This document shows, in pieces, positions 10,929 to 18,798 of a DNA stretch of 40,502 nt. Each line of letters opens with the position of its first letter. Within the stretch, counting starts at the first letter, position 1. The position numbers and the translations under genes were made by a program. This DNA is from an uncultured Spirochaetales bacterium. Its GTDB lineage: Bacteria; Spirochaetota; Spirochaetia; Sphaerochaetales; Sphaerochaetaceae. Under the pieces are notes generated by a model, which did not search any database, had not been told where the DNA came from, and saw only the letters and a list, made by a program, of their open reading frames with translations. The stretch spans positions 1 to 40,502 of the forward strand of contig CACZJR010000011.1 in assembly GCA_902781545.1 (NCBI GenBank), given 5' to 3'.

Positions 10929-11863
10929 TTAGACGAATAATGGATGTCTCTACAGATGGCCTCTTCTTGAATCAAAGGAGAGGCTTTCTTGTTGTAAGTG
11001 AAGGAAGGAACGAACTTGCAGAGGTACCTCTTGATGACATTTCCGTTCTTATTCTTAGTGCAAGAGGGGTATCCATTACCAAAGATGCCATCATGGCATT
11101 GCTGGACAGAGGGTCTCCTGTTGTCCTCTGCGGAAAAAAGTATTCCCCAGAAAGCATTATTATTCCTTTGTTCGGAAACTATGAGTTCTCTGGAAGACTT
11201 CAGATTCAGATTAGTGCTTCTTTGCCATTGAAGAAACAATTATGGAAGCTGATAATCCAGAATAAAATTGAGAATCAGGCTATAGCGTTGGAGCAACTTG
11301 GTTTTTTAGAGAATGCTAGATGTCTTCATGTAATCTCAAAAGATGTTTTATCTGGTGATGTAACAAACAGGGAAGGTTATGCGGCTAGGGAGTATTGGAG
11401 TTGTATCTTTGGTCCGGAATTCAGCAGGGAGATTGAAGCTGAAGAGGGTATAAATGTTCTATTAAATTATGGATATGCAGTACTCCGAGGAATGACAGCT
11501 AGAGCTGTTTGTGCCGCAGGTCTTCATCCTGCACTTGGGTTACATCATAAGAATCAGAAAAACAATTATTGTCTCGTTGATGATCTGATGGAGCCTTTCA
11601 GGCCGTTGGTTGATCTTTTGGTTTATGGTTTTCTTATAAAAGAACCCAATCCTGAAAATCTGACCGAGTGGAAGAAATATGTTATTGGGAATCTTCCTGA
11701 CGTAGATGTCATTACAACAAAAGGAAAGTCTCCATTAATCAAAGCTTTGGAATATTATGTGTTTTCTCTATATGAGTCGTTCTGTGCGAAGGAGAATAAT
11801 CTGTGCATCCCAAAACTAGAAAAGAAAGGAAGAACAGGACAAACTTCTCTTTTACATACCTGA
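10925..11863 (+). CDS. cas1: CRISPR-associated endonuclease/integrase Cas1
   Basis: With Cas2 it integrates new spacers into the array. The protein has 312 residues from a GTG start that overlaps the cas9 stop (GTGA), with GGGAG about 12 bases upstream. An ATG at 10940 is a possible alternative. Type II-like Cas1 features: the LLNYGYAVL helix of the C-terminal domain, GLHPALGLHH with the metal-ligand histidine at His207/208, and VDDLMEPFRP with Asp219/220. Together with an acidic residue these form the metal site. Domain order and length are normal, and nothing suggests loss of function. No cas4 or csn2 is nearby, which supports subtype II-C. Confidence 0.95.
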   Translation: MIRRIMDVSTDGLFLNQRRGFLVVSEGRNELAEVPLDDISVLILSARGVSITKDAIMALLDRGSPVVLCGKKYSPESIIIPLFGNYEFSGRLQIQISASLPLKKQLWKLIIQNKIENQAIALEQLGFLENARCLHVISKDVLSGDVTNREGYAAREYWSCIFGPEFSREIEAEEGINVLLNYGYAVLRGMTARAVCAAGLHPALGLHHKNQKNNYCLVDDLMEPFRPLVDLLVYGFLIKEPNPENLTEWKKYVIGNLPDVDVITTKGKSPLIKALEYYVFSLYESFCAKENNLCIPKLEKKGRTGQTSLLHT

Positions 11864-11877
11864 GTGGATATCAACTG

Positions 11878-12183
11878 ATGTGGATGTTCGTGTTGTTTGA
11901 TTTGCCTGTCGTTGAAAAAGAGGAAAGGAAAGCAGCCACAGAATTCAGAAATTTCCTTTTGGATGAAGGGTTTTCGATGACACAATATTCAGTTTACAAC
12001 AGACTCTTGTCAGGAAAGGAGGCTGTTGAGAAATACTCACGGAGGATATTTGAAAAGCTGCCAGAAGAGGGGAAAGTTGACATTATATGCATTACAGACA
12101 AGCAATATGAGAACATTCTCTCTTATAATGCAAGGAAGGGGAATTCACAGAAAAAACAGGGGCAACAATTGTTATTATTCTGA
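11878..12183 (+). CDS. cas2: CRISPR-associated protein Cas2
   Basis: The small partner of Cas1 in spacer integration; 101 residues from the ATG at 11878. The ferredoxin-like fold is signalled by FVLFDLPV at the N-terminus with the conserved Asp, the SVYNR segment, and a C-terminal DIICITDKQY strand. The start begins 14 bases after the cas1 stop; an ATG at 11803 would add 25 non-Cas2-like residues inside cas1 and is rejected. The ribosome binding site is weak (GAGTGG), so translation may be coupled to cas1. The tail is rich in Q, K and L (ending QQLLLF). It ends 68 bases before the first repeat. Confidence 0.93.
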   Translation: MWMFVLFDLPVVEKEERKAATEFRNFLLDEGFSMTQYSVYNRLLSGKEAVEKYSRRIFEKLPEEGKVDIICITDKQYENILSYNARKGNSQKKQGQQLLLF

Positions 12184-12213
12184 CAAATGGACGGTTTTCT
12201 CCTGTATAAATGC

Positions 12214-12244
12214 TTATAATTTATTTTACCTCAATAAATTATAA
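12214..12244. repeat. Perfect AT-rich inverted repeat between cas2 and the array
   Basis: Arms of 12 bases (TTATAATTTATT and AATAAATTATAA) are separated by 7 bases. It lies 30 bases after cas2 and 7 bases before the first repeat. It may be a two-way terminator for the converging cas operon and array transcripts, or part of the adaptation leader next to the best-preserved repeats. Each arm also holds a TATAAT hexamer. Confidence 0.7.
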
Positions 12245-12251
12245 TGGCATT

Positions 12252-13205
12252 ATCAAAGTCTATCAAAGCTTACGGTCACCCTGCAACTTGACTGTTCCTT
12301 GCGAGTGGCAGCGCAATATCAAAGTCTATCAAAGCTTACGGTCACCCTGCAACCTCTACAAGAGGGCATTGTGCAAGATGCGTATCAAAGTCTATCAAAG
12401 CTTACGGTCACCCTGCAACAGAAGTTGCTTTATTACAGGTCAATGAGAATCAAAGTCTATCAAAGCTTACGGTCACCCTGCAACAGTGGGTTTGGTGACG
12501 GTTGTGAAGTGTCTATCAAAGTCTATCAAAGCTTACGGTCACCCTGCAACTACAGGCTATACACATACCGCAGGGAACCTATCAAAGTCTATCAAAGCTT
12601 ACGGTCACCCTGCAACCGATGACAGATGCAGCACTTGCCGCGATGATCAAAGTCTATCAAAGCTTACGGTCACCCTGCAACTGCTTCTGTTGGTCGTATG
12701 ATTCAGGAAGATCAAAGTCTATCAAAGCTTACGGTCACCCTGCAACCTGGCGGTTACACTTCCTTATCTGATCCGATCAAAGTCTATCAAAGCTTACGGT
12801 CACCCTGCAACGGCTCATTGGAATGAGATGCGCTGTAAGAAATCAAAGTCTATCAAAGCTTACGGTCACCCTGCAACCGAACTTCTCGCCGGGGTTCAGG
12901 GCGATGATCAAAGTCTATCAAAGCTTACGGTCACCCTGCAACTGGCTAAAGAGCAGGAATGTTGCTTCGCAATCAAAGTCTATCAAAGCTTACGGTCACC
13001 CTGCAACAACTGATCAACGCGCTGCTGATTCTCATCGATCAAAGTCTATCAAAGCTTACGGTCACCCTGCAACTGGACGAAGGATCCTGCATCGGAATAA
13101 TCAATCAAAGTCTATCAAAGCTTACGGTCACCCTGCAACCTTTGTGGCTGACAAAGGACAATGTCTTTTATCAAAGTCTATCAAAGTTTACGGGCTCCCT
13201 GCAAC
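12252..13205 (-). CRISPR. CRISPR array, 15 repeats of 36 bp, 14 spacers of 29-30 bp
   Basis: Repeats start at 12252, 12318, 12384, 12449, 12515, 12581, 12646, 12711, 12776, 12842, 12907, 12972, 13038, 13104 and 13170. On the plus strand they begin ATCAAAGTCTATCAAAG and end ACCCTGCAAC. The first 14 are identical; the one at 13170 has three substitutions. All spacers differ. The crRNA sense is taken as the minus strand because the reverse complement has the type II form (starts GTTG, ends GAT) and is the sequence that pairs with the tracrRNA. The degenerate repeat is then the transcript's first repeat, an arrangement described for II-C loci. No clear promoter was found upstream of 13205. Confidence 0.97.
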
Positions 13206-13297
13206 TGACCACAGAGGGCACTCTTGTGGCAGTTTATGACACATTTCATGCAGAGGATGCATTCGGTGCCGTTCTCTCTCTTCTATGAATATTTAAT

Positions 13298-13326
13298 TTG
13301 ACGGCGTTTTTTGAGGGTGGTAAACT
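13298..13326 (+). promoter_or_regulatory. Promoter of the peptide/muropeptide operon
   Basis: TTGACG (13298-13303), a 17-base spacer and TAAACT (13321-13326) form a plausible sigma-70 promoter about 100 bases before the first gene, leaving a structured leader. Confidence 0.55.
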
Positions 13327-13333
13327 GGATTAG

Positions 13334-13402
13334 TAGTTTAGAAAATGGGAGAAAAGCGGCAACGCTTTCTTCTGAAACTAAGCATTGCCGTCGTTGACGG
13401 TA
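13334..13402 (+). promoter_or_regulatory. Structured 5' leader of the operon
   Basis: An outer stem joins TAGTTTAGAA (13334-13343) with TTCTGAAACTA (13370-13380), with one bulged base. It encloses the hairpin AAAGCG-GCAA-CGCTTT (13353-13368). A second hairpin, TGCCGT with ACGGTA (13386-13402), ends 10 bases before the ribosome binding site. The layout suggests post-transcriptional control, but no known riboswitch class was recognised. Confidence 0.45.
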
Positions 13403-13425
13403 TTCATAGAAAAAGGAGAGAAAGT

Positions 13426-14937
13426 ATGAAAAAACTAGTTCTGTTCATGCTCATTTTGCTCATTGCCATCCCTCTGTTCGCTCAGGGCGCACAGGAGACA
13501 AAGGCTGCGGCAAAGGATTCAGTGACACTCGTCATCTCAGGAAACCCGTATCGTTTCTATGCTCTTTCAGCAAAGGGCTGCGGCGGTGATGACAACCTTG
13601 TCTTGGCAAATGTCTATGACTGCCTGCTCTGTCTTGAGGCTGACGGATCCCTTTCACCGGCTCTCGCCGAGAAGTATGAGGTATCCGCTGATGGTCTGAC
13701 ATACACATTCCATCTCAGGAAGGGTGTCAAGTTCCAGAATGGCGTCGAGATGACCGCAGAAGATGTCAAGTTCACATTCGACAAGGGAGCCGCAGGTCCT
13801 CTCGGAGCAGCTCTGTTCATCAACTATGACCACTGTAACATCATCGACCAGTATACAGTCGAGATCGGACTCAAGTCACCGTTCGCAGCATTCCCGTATG
13901 GCGTTGCATCACGTCTCGGCGGCATCTGCTGCAAGTCCTACTGGGAGCAGGTCGGTGATGAGGGTTACATGGAGAAGCCGATCGGAACAGGCGCATACAA
14001 GCTTGTCGAGTATGTCAACGGCGACCACATCACAATGGAGGCCTTTGAGGACCATTGGAGAGGCGCACCGGCAATCAAGACAGTCAAGATCGCTCTTGTC
14101 GCTGATGTCAACACACAGATCCTGGGGCTCCAGAACGGTGATTATGATATCATGAGAAACCCGTCAATCGAGCAGTGCGGCCGTTTCGACAAGATGAACG
14201 GAATCTCAACATCTGTTGGCGATTCAACAGCACGTATCACTGTCAACATCAATGCATGGTCAGGAATCGGAACAGACCTCAACTTCAGAAAGGCTGTCCA
14301 GGCCGCCATCAACAAGGATGACATCAACCAGGCAATCAACAGCGGAAAGGCAACAATCCTGACAGTTGATATCTGCCCGATGTACGGCGGATATCCGGCA
14401 CACATCAAGGGTGTCGATTATGATCCGGCAGCAGCCAAGGAGTATCTTGCAAAGTCCTCCTACAAGGGAGAGAAGTGGGCAATCACCTGTACAGCAGGAA
14501 CCAACTACGAGACAGTTGCAAAGGTCATCCAGGCACAGCTTCTTGAGATCGGAATCAACTGTGAGGTCGAGGCTGTGGACAACATCACATACGAGGAGAG
14601 AGGAAAGAAGAGAAACTTCGACGCCAGAGTCGTTGACGAGGCTTCCTCACTTATCGATGCCGATTCAATCGCAACACAGTTCACACCGTCAAGATTCGAC
14701 GAGGCAGTATGGTATCCGAGAGCAATGGAGATCTACGAGATGGCACAGAAGGGCAGAGGACTCCAGGGTGAGGCCCGTGCACAGCTTTACGGCCAGATCG
14801 CACAGATTCTTCTTGACGAGGCATACACAGTACCTCTTTACAACGGTATCAGCACTGTTGCATTCAACTCAAATCTTCAGGGTGTTCAGGCTCATTGTCT
14901 CGGATACTATGTCTTCCGTTACTATTCATGGAAGTAA
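13426..14937 (+). CDS. Peptide-type ABC transporter substrate-binding protein (SBP family 5)
   Basis: The solute-capture component of an oligopeptide-type importer; 503 residues. A signal peptide (MKKLVLF, hydrophobic core, LFA-QGAQ) exports it. The mature N-terminus begins with the QGAQE motif seen in many spirochaetal binding proteins. The SBP_bac_5 fold is recognisable by NVYDCLLCLEADGSLSPALA (about residues 37-60), the TFHLRKGVKFQNG segment, the TAEDVKFTFD motif, and C-terminal TVPLYN. I chose the ATG at 13426 because AAGGAGAG precedes it by 5 bases and the signal peptide starts there. As the first gene of an operon with murQ, a sugar kinase and an esterase, its ligand may be muropeptides rather than ordinary peptides; that is inference. 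Confidence 0.9.
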   Translation: MKKLVLFMLILLIAIPLFAQGAQETKAAAKDSVTLVISGNPYRFYALSAKGCGGDDNLVLANVYDCLLCLEADGSLSPALAEKYEVSADGLTYTFHLRKGVKFQNGVEMTAEDVKFTFDKGAAGPLGAALFINYDHCNIIDQYTVEIGLKSPFAAFPYGVASRLGGICCKSYWEQVGDEGYMEKPIGTGAYKLVEYVNGDHITMEAFEDHWRGAPAIKTVKIALVADVNTQILGLQNGDYDIMRNPSIEQCGRFDKMNGISTSVGDSTARITVNINAWSGIGTDLNFRKAVQAAINKDDINQAINSGKATILTVDICPMYGGYPAHIKGVDYDPAAAKEYLAKSSYKGEKWAITCTAGTNYETVAKVIQAQLLEIGINCEVEAVDNITYEERGKKRNFDARVVDEASSLIDADSIATQFTPSRFDEAVWYPRAMEIYEMAQKGRGLQGEARAQLYGQIAQILLDEAYTVPLYNGISTVAFNSNLQGVQAHCLGYYVFRYYSWK

Positions 14938-14961
14938 GGTTCCCGGCTTAGCTTAAATCCT

Positions 14962-14998
14962 AAACAGGGCAGATGAATCATTTTATCTGCCCTGTTTT
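14962..14998 (+). terminator. Intra-operon hairpin after the binding-protein gene
   Basis: AAACAGGGCAGAT pairs with ATCTGCCCTGTTT around a 10-base loop, with a short T run. Its position between the binding-protein gene and the permease gene fits a partial terminator or mRNA stabiliser giving more binding protein than permease, as is common in ABC operons. Confidence 0.75.
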
Positions 14999-15022
14999 CA
15001 AATCACGCTTAGGAGGCCATAA

Positions 15023-15952
15023 GTGAACTGGCTGAAATATGCACTGAAACGTCTGCTGATGCTGATTCCCGTCATAATATCAGTGACGTTCATCCTATTC
15101 ATAATCCTATCCCTTGCCCCGGGTGATGTAGCCCGTATGGTCCTGGGTCAGGATGCAACCCCGGAGCAGGTGGCGGAGCTCAACGCCCAGATGGGCTTGG
15201 ACAAACCGCTGCTCGTAAGATATGTAAGATACATGGTGGATGCGTTCAAACTGGACTTCGGACGGTCATGGACCGGAAACTTCGATGTCCTGAAGGAATT
15301 CAGTCACCGATTGCCATATACATTGCTTGTGTCAACGCTTGCCTTGCTGTTTGCCACCTCGATCGGAATTCCGCTCGGGATTGCATCGGCAATCAAGCAG
15401 TACAGCCTGCTTGACTACGGCAGCACCTTCATGGTCATGCTGCTGTTCTCAATGCCTGCTTTCTGGCTGGGGACCATGTGCCAGATACTTTTCTGTCTGA
15501 CGCTGCACTGGCTGCCGGTCTCAGGTGTCGGATCCTGGAAGAACTTCATCCTTCCGCCGATAATCCTCGGAGCCAACACAATGGCGTCAATGATCAGAAT
15601 GAGCCGAACCAGCATGCTCGATGTCATCAGGATGGACTATATCCGCACCGCAAGGGCAAAGGGTAACTCCAACAAGGATGCCATCATCCATCACGCCATC
15701 AGAAACAGCCTGATTCCTGTTGTCACACAGATCGGAATCAGCTTCGCTGGAACAATCGGAGGTGCCGTTGTTACCGAGAACATCTTTGCAATCCCAGGAA
15801 TCGGCTCAATGCTGATCAACGCGGTTAAGAGCAGGGATGTACCTGTTGTCATGGGTACCGTCATCTTCATAACAATCATCGTCGGTGTGATCAACCTGAT
15901 TGTTGACCTGATCTGCGCGATAGTCGATCCGCGTATCGATCTTGCATCCTGA
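15023..15952 (+). CDS. Peptide-type ABC transporter permease, DppB/OppB family
   Basis: One of the two inner-membrane channel subunits of the importer. The 309-residue protein starts at GTG 15023 with AGGAGG 6 bases upstream. It has an N-terminal membrane helix (LLMLIPVIISVTFILF), the LAPGD motif with the GQDAT and LGLD-like segments typical of DppB proteins, and about six membrane segments in total. The EAA-type cytoplasmic loop includes YIRTARAKG (near residue 210), which contacts the ATPases. The next gene follows after 12 bases with its own GAGGAGG. Length and motifs are normal. Confidence 0.93.
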   Translation: MNWLKYALKRLLMLIPVIISVTFILFIILSLAPGDVARMVLGQDATPEQVAELNAQMGLDKPLLVRYVRYMVDAFKLDFGRSWTGNFDVLKEFSHRLPYTLLVSTLALLFATSIGIPLGIASAIKQYSLLDYGSTFMVMLLFSMPAFWLGTMCQILFCLTLHWLPVSGVGSWKNFILPPIILGANTMASMIRMSRTSMLDVIRMDYIRTARAKGNSNKDAIIHHAIRNSLIPVVTQIGISFAGTIGGAVVTENIFAIPGIGSMLINAVKSRDVPVVMGTVIFITIIVGVINLIVDLICAIVDPRIDLAS

Positions 15953-15964
15953 GGAGGTCTGCCG

Positions 15965-16843
15965 ATGTCGTTATTCAAGAAAAAGAAACCCCTTTCCGAG
16001 TACAGCACAGGTGAGCTGATCCTCTTCAGGTTCGGAAAGAACAAACTGGCTATAATCGGTGTGGCGATGCTCTCATTCGTCACAATCATGATAATAATCG
16101 CGCCGATCATCCGCCCTTATAACATGGTCATCAAACAGGACATCATCCACAAGCTGAACGGGCCGAGCATGGCCCACATCTTCGGAACTGATGAGCTGGG
16201 GCGTGACCTGCTTGCGAGAATACTCTACGGAGGAAGGATATCGCTGTTCTGCTCGCTTGCCATCATAGGAATAGCATTTGTGGCCGGGGCCCTGATAGGC
16301 GGAACCGCGGGCTTCTTCGGCGGCAAGGTGGACACGATCCTGATGCGCTTTGTTGACATGCTGATGAGTGTGCCTTCCGCACTGCTTGCAATGGCAATCA
16401 TCACCGCATTAGGCAACGGTGTGTGGAAGCTGGTCATGGCACTGGCCATAGGACAGATCCCCAGGTTCGCCAGGATGGTGCGATCCAGCGTCCTTACGCT
16501 GAGGAACATGGAGTATGTCGAGGCCGCGAAGTGCTTCGGCTCAAGCTCCATGCAGATAATCCTCAAGCACATCCTGCCTAACGGAATAGGACCGATTGTC
16601 GTTTCCGCGACGTTGACACTGGGCTCTGTCATCCTGTCCATCTCGTCAATGGGATATCTCGGACTGGGCGTTGCGTCTCCGACTCCTGAGTGGGGAACCA
16701 TCATCTCGGAGAACAAGGTCAACATCCAGTATTTCCCGTATCTCGGAATCATTCCGGGAATCTGCATCATGCTCACAGTCATGTCAATCAACTTCATCGG
16801 TGACGGCCTGAGAGATGCATTTGATCCTAAGTCAAAGAAGTAA
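15965..16843 (+). CDS. Peptide-type ABC transporter permease, DppC/OppC family
   Basis: The second channel subunit, 292 residues. It has a cytoplasmic N-terminus, a first membrane helix (near residues 25-45), HIFGTDELGRDLLARILYGGRISL (the hallmark DppC segment, about residues 60-85), and the EAA-loop YVEAAKCFG (near residue 185). A later segment, LGLGVASPTPEWG, is typical of the family's C-terminal half. It would pair with the upstream DppB-like subunit. It is the third gene of the operon, and the ATPase gene follows after 12 bases. Confidence 0.93.
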   Translation: MSLFKKKKPLSEYSTGELILFRFGKNKLAIIGVAMLSFVTIMIIIAPIIRPYNMVIKQDIIHKLNGPSMAHIFGTDELGRDLLARILYGGRISLFCSLAIIGIAFVAGALIGGTAGFFGGKVDTILMRFVDMLMSVPSALLAMAIITALGNGVWKLVMALAIGQIPRFARMVRSSVLTLRNMEYVEAAKCFGSSSMQIILKHILPNGIGPIVVSATLTLGSVILSISSMGYLGLGVASPTPEWGTIISENKVNIQYFPYLGIIPGICIMLTVMSINFIGDGLRDAFDPKSKK

Positions 16844-16855
16844 CAGGGGTATCAC

Positions 16856-17839
16856 ATGGCGAAACTACTAGAGATAAAAGACCTGAATGTCAGATACCAC
16901 ACTGATGATTCCATAGTATATGCGGTAAACAACCTCAGTCTCTCGCTTGAGCATGGAGAGAAACTGGGCCTTGTCGGTGAGACCGGAGCAGGTAAGACCA
17001 CCCTTGCGCTGTCCATCCTGCAGCTTCTTCCGAACAAGGTCGGCAAGATTGAGTCCGGATCCATCAAGTATGACGGAGAGGAGCTTATTGGCCAGGGAGA
17101 GGGCTATATGCTGGGCCTGAGGGGAAGGAGGATCTCCATGATCTTCCAGGACCCAATGACAAGCCTTAACCCGACTCAGACGGTCGGAGACCAGGTCCTA
17201 GAGGTCCTGAGACTCCATTTCCCGCAGCTTACAAAAGAGGAGAAGGACGCCAAGGTCGATGAGATCCTGCAGCTTGTCGGAATCCCGGCCTCAAGGAAGA
17301 ACGAGTATCCGCACCAGTTTTCCGGAGGAATGAAGCAGCGTGTCGTGATTGCAATGGCGCTGATCGCAGAGCCTGAGCTGCTTCTGGCAGATGAGCCTAC
17401 CACGGCCCTTGATGTCACCATCCAGGCCCAGATAATGGAGCTGATGAGACGTCTGAAGGACAAGTTCAACACGGCTGTCATCCTGATCACACATGACCTC
17501 GGTGTTGTGGCGGAGTTCTGCGACAAGGTCTCCGTCGTGTATGCCGGACGTGTCGTGGAGCACGGCACAGTTGAGCAGATATTCGAGGCCAAGGAGAAGC
17601 ATCCGTACACAATGGGCCTGATAAACTGCATCCCCGACCTGTCCAAGGACGAGGAGAGGCTCAAGCCCATCCCCGGAAGAATGGTTGACCCGAGAATCAT
17701 CCCCACAGGGTGCTGCTTCGCGGACCGCTGCCCGCACTGCATGGAGATATGCAAGAAACAGCCGCCTGAGATCCACGACCTGGACGGGCATCTGATCATG
17801 TGTCATCTTTTCGATGCTGAGAATGGAGGTAAAGCCTGA
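16856..17839 (+). CDS. Peptide-type ABC transporter ATP-binding protein, DppD/OppD family
   Basis: The first of two ATPases that power uptake; 327 residues. Seen: Walker A GETGAGKTTL (near residue 42), Q-loop FQDPMTSLNP, the ABC signature FSGGMKQRV, Walker B LLLADEPTTALD, the switch histidine in ITHDLG, and the C-terminal oligopeptide-transporter extension. The extension carries a cysteine cluster (GCCFADRCPHC, plus later cysteines) of the type that binds an iron-sulfur cluster in related proteins. The stop overlaps the next start by one base (TGATG), implying coupled translation. Confidence 0.95.
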   Translation: MAKLLEIKDLNVRYHTDDSIVYAVNNLSLSLEHGEKLGLVGETGAGKTTLALSILQLLPNKVGKIESGSIKYDGEELIGQGEGYMLGLRGRRISMIFQDPMTSLNPTQTVGDQVLEVLRLHFPQLTKEEKDAKVDEILQLVGIPASRKNEYPHQFSGGMKQRVVIAMALIAEPELLLADEPTTALDVTIQAQIMELMRRLKDKFNTAVILITHDLGVVAEFCDKVSVVYAGRVVEHGTVEQIFEAKEKHPYTMGLINCIPDLSKDEERLKPIPGRMVDPRIIPTGCCFADRCPHCMEICKKQPPEIHDLDGHLIMCHLFDAENGGKA

Positions 17840-18798
17840 TGGACAGACCATTGATTGAGACAAAAAACCTCTGCAAGTATTTCAAGACCCACAGGGGCAT
17901 GCTTCATGCCGTCGAGGATGTGAACATGAAGATCTTCGAGGGAAAGACCCTCGGAGTGGTCGGTGAGTCAGGCTGCGGCAAATCCACGTTGGGAAGAACC
18001 GTCCTGAGGCTTCATCAGGCCACAAGCGGTGAAGTGCTGTTCGAGGGGGAGAACATCCTGAAGTACAGCCGTCAGCAGATGAACAGGATCCACAGGAACA
18101 TGCAGATGATCTTCCAGGACCCGTACTCATCACTTGACCCCAGAATGTCCATCAGGGCCCTTATCACAGAGCCTCTGACTGTCTTGAGCGGAAAGGAGAA
18201 GGAGTCATCCAAGGAGATGGATGACAGGGTATCCAGGATAATGGAGATGTGCGGCCTTCCCAGGCATTACTCGAACCTGTATCCGCATGAGCTGGACGGA
18301 GGAATGCGCCAGCGTGTGGGCCTTGCCAGGGCCATGATCCTGGATCCGAAGTTCATAGTCTGTGATGAGCCTGTCTCCGCACTGGATGTGTCCATCCAGG
18401 CTCAGATACTTAACCTTTTGATGGACCTTCAGGACAGGCACGGCCTGTCATACATGTTCATAACACACGACCTGGCGGTTGTGAAGCACATAAGTGACGA
18501 GATCATGGTCATGTACATGGGCCAGGTCGTTGAGTATGCCCCGTCGGCGGAGCTTTTCCGCAACCACGTGCATCCGTACACCAGGGCTCTTCTGAACTCC
18601 ATTCCGACTATTGACCTCTCCAGGAGAAACAGGGAGAGGGTGACGATCACCGGTGAGGTCTCAAGCCCGATCAATCCGGCACCGGGGTGCCGCTTTGCAC
18701 CGAGATGCCCGTTTGCCACAGAGGAGTGCAAGCAGAAGCACGAGCTCAAGGAGATAAGCCCGGGGCACTTTGCCTCATGCACCAAAGGAGTAAACTGA
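17839..18798 (+). CDS. Peptide-type ABC transporter ATP-binding protein, DppF/OppF family
   Basis: The second ATPase subunit; 319 residues. Walker A is GESGCGKSTLGR (near residue 40), followed by FQDPYSSLDPRM, the Walker B region IVCDEPVSALDVS and ITHDLAVV. The C-terminal extension has the cysteine pattern PGCRFAPRCPFA and a final ASC. The signature position reads LDGGMRQRV, with Asp in place of the usual Ser; this deviation might weaken one ATP site, as in asymmetric ABC pairs. One-base overlaps occur at both ends with the neighbouring genes. Together with the preceding gene it completes a five-component importer. Confidence 0.94.
   Translation: MDRPLIETKNLCKYFKTHRGMLHAVEDVNMKIFEGKTLGVVGESGCGKSTLGRTVLRLHQATSGEVLFEGENILKYSRQQMNRIHRNMQMIFQDPYSSLDPRMSIRALITEPLTVLSGKEKESSKEMDDRVSRIMEMCGLPRHYSNLYPHELDGGMRQRVGLARAMILDPKFIVCDEPVSALDVSIQAQILNLLMDLQDRHGLSYMFITHDLAVVKHISDEIMVMYMGQVVEYAPSAELFRNHVHPYTRALLNSIPTIDLSRRNRERVTITGEVSSPINPAPGCRFAPRCPFATEECKQKHELKEISPGHFASCTKGVN

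Noticed and set aside
11803-11877. Longer Cas2 start
   Set aside because: The added residues lie in cas1 coding sequence and do not resemble Cas2, whose fold begins at the ATG 11878.
7620-12183. Subtype II-A or II-B assignment
   Set aside because: No csn2 or cas4, a compact 1102-residue Cas9 and the array polarity fit II-C.
13206-13240. A further repeat-spacer unit beyond the last degenerate repeat
   Set aside because: About 30 bases after 13205 there is no recognisable repeat, so the array ends at 13205.
12210-13288. Several overlapping plus-strand ORFs in the array reading as repeats of a short peptide
   Set aside because: They are translations of the CRISPR repeats and spacers; no ribosome binding sites, and the repeats are explained as an array.
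13206-13300. Minus-strand promoter for the array upstream of the degenerate repeat
   Set aside because: Weak CATAAA/TAAACT-like hexamers exist, but none has a -35 at proper spacing; also no clear promoter inside the repeat itself.
16225-16797. Long antisense ORF opposite the DppC-like permease
   Set aside because: It mirrors codon bias of the real gene, has no recognisable domain, and overlaps a gene with strong family evidence; the same applies to long antisense ORFs opposite dnaE, recG and the ATPases.
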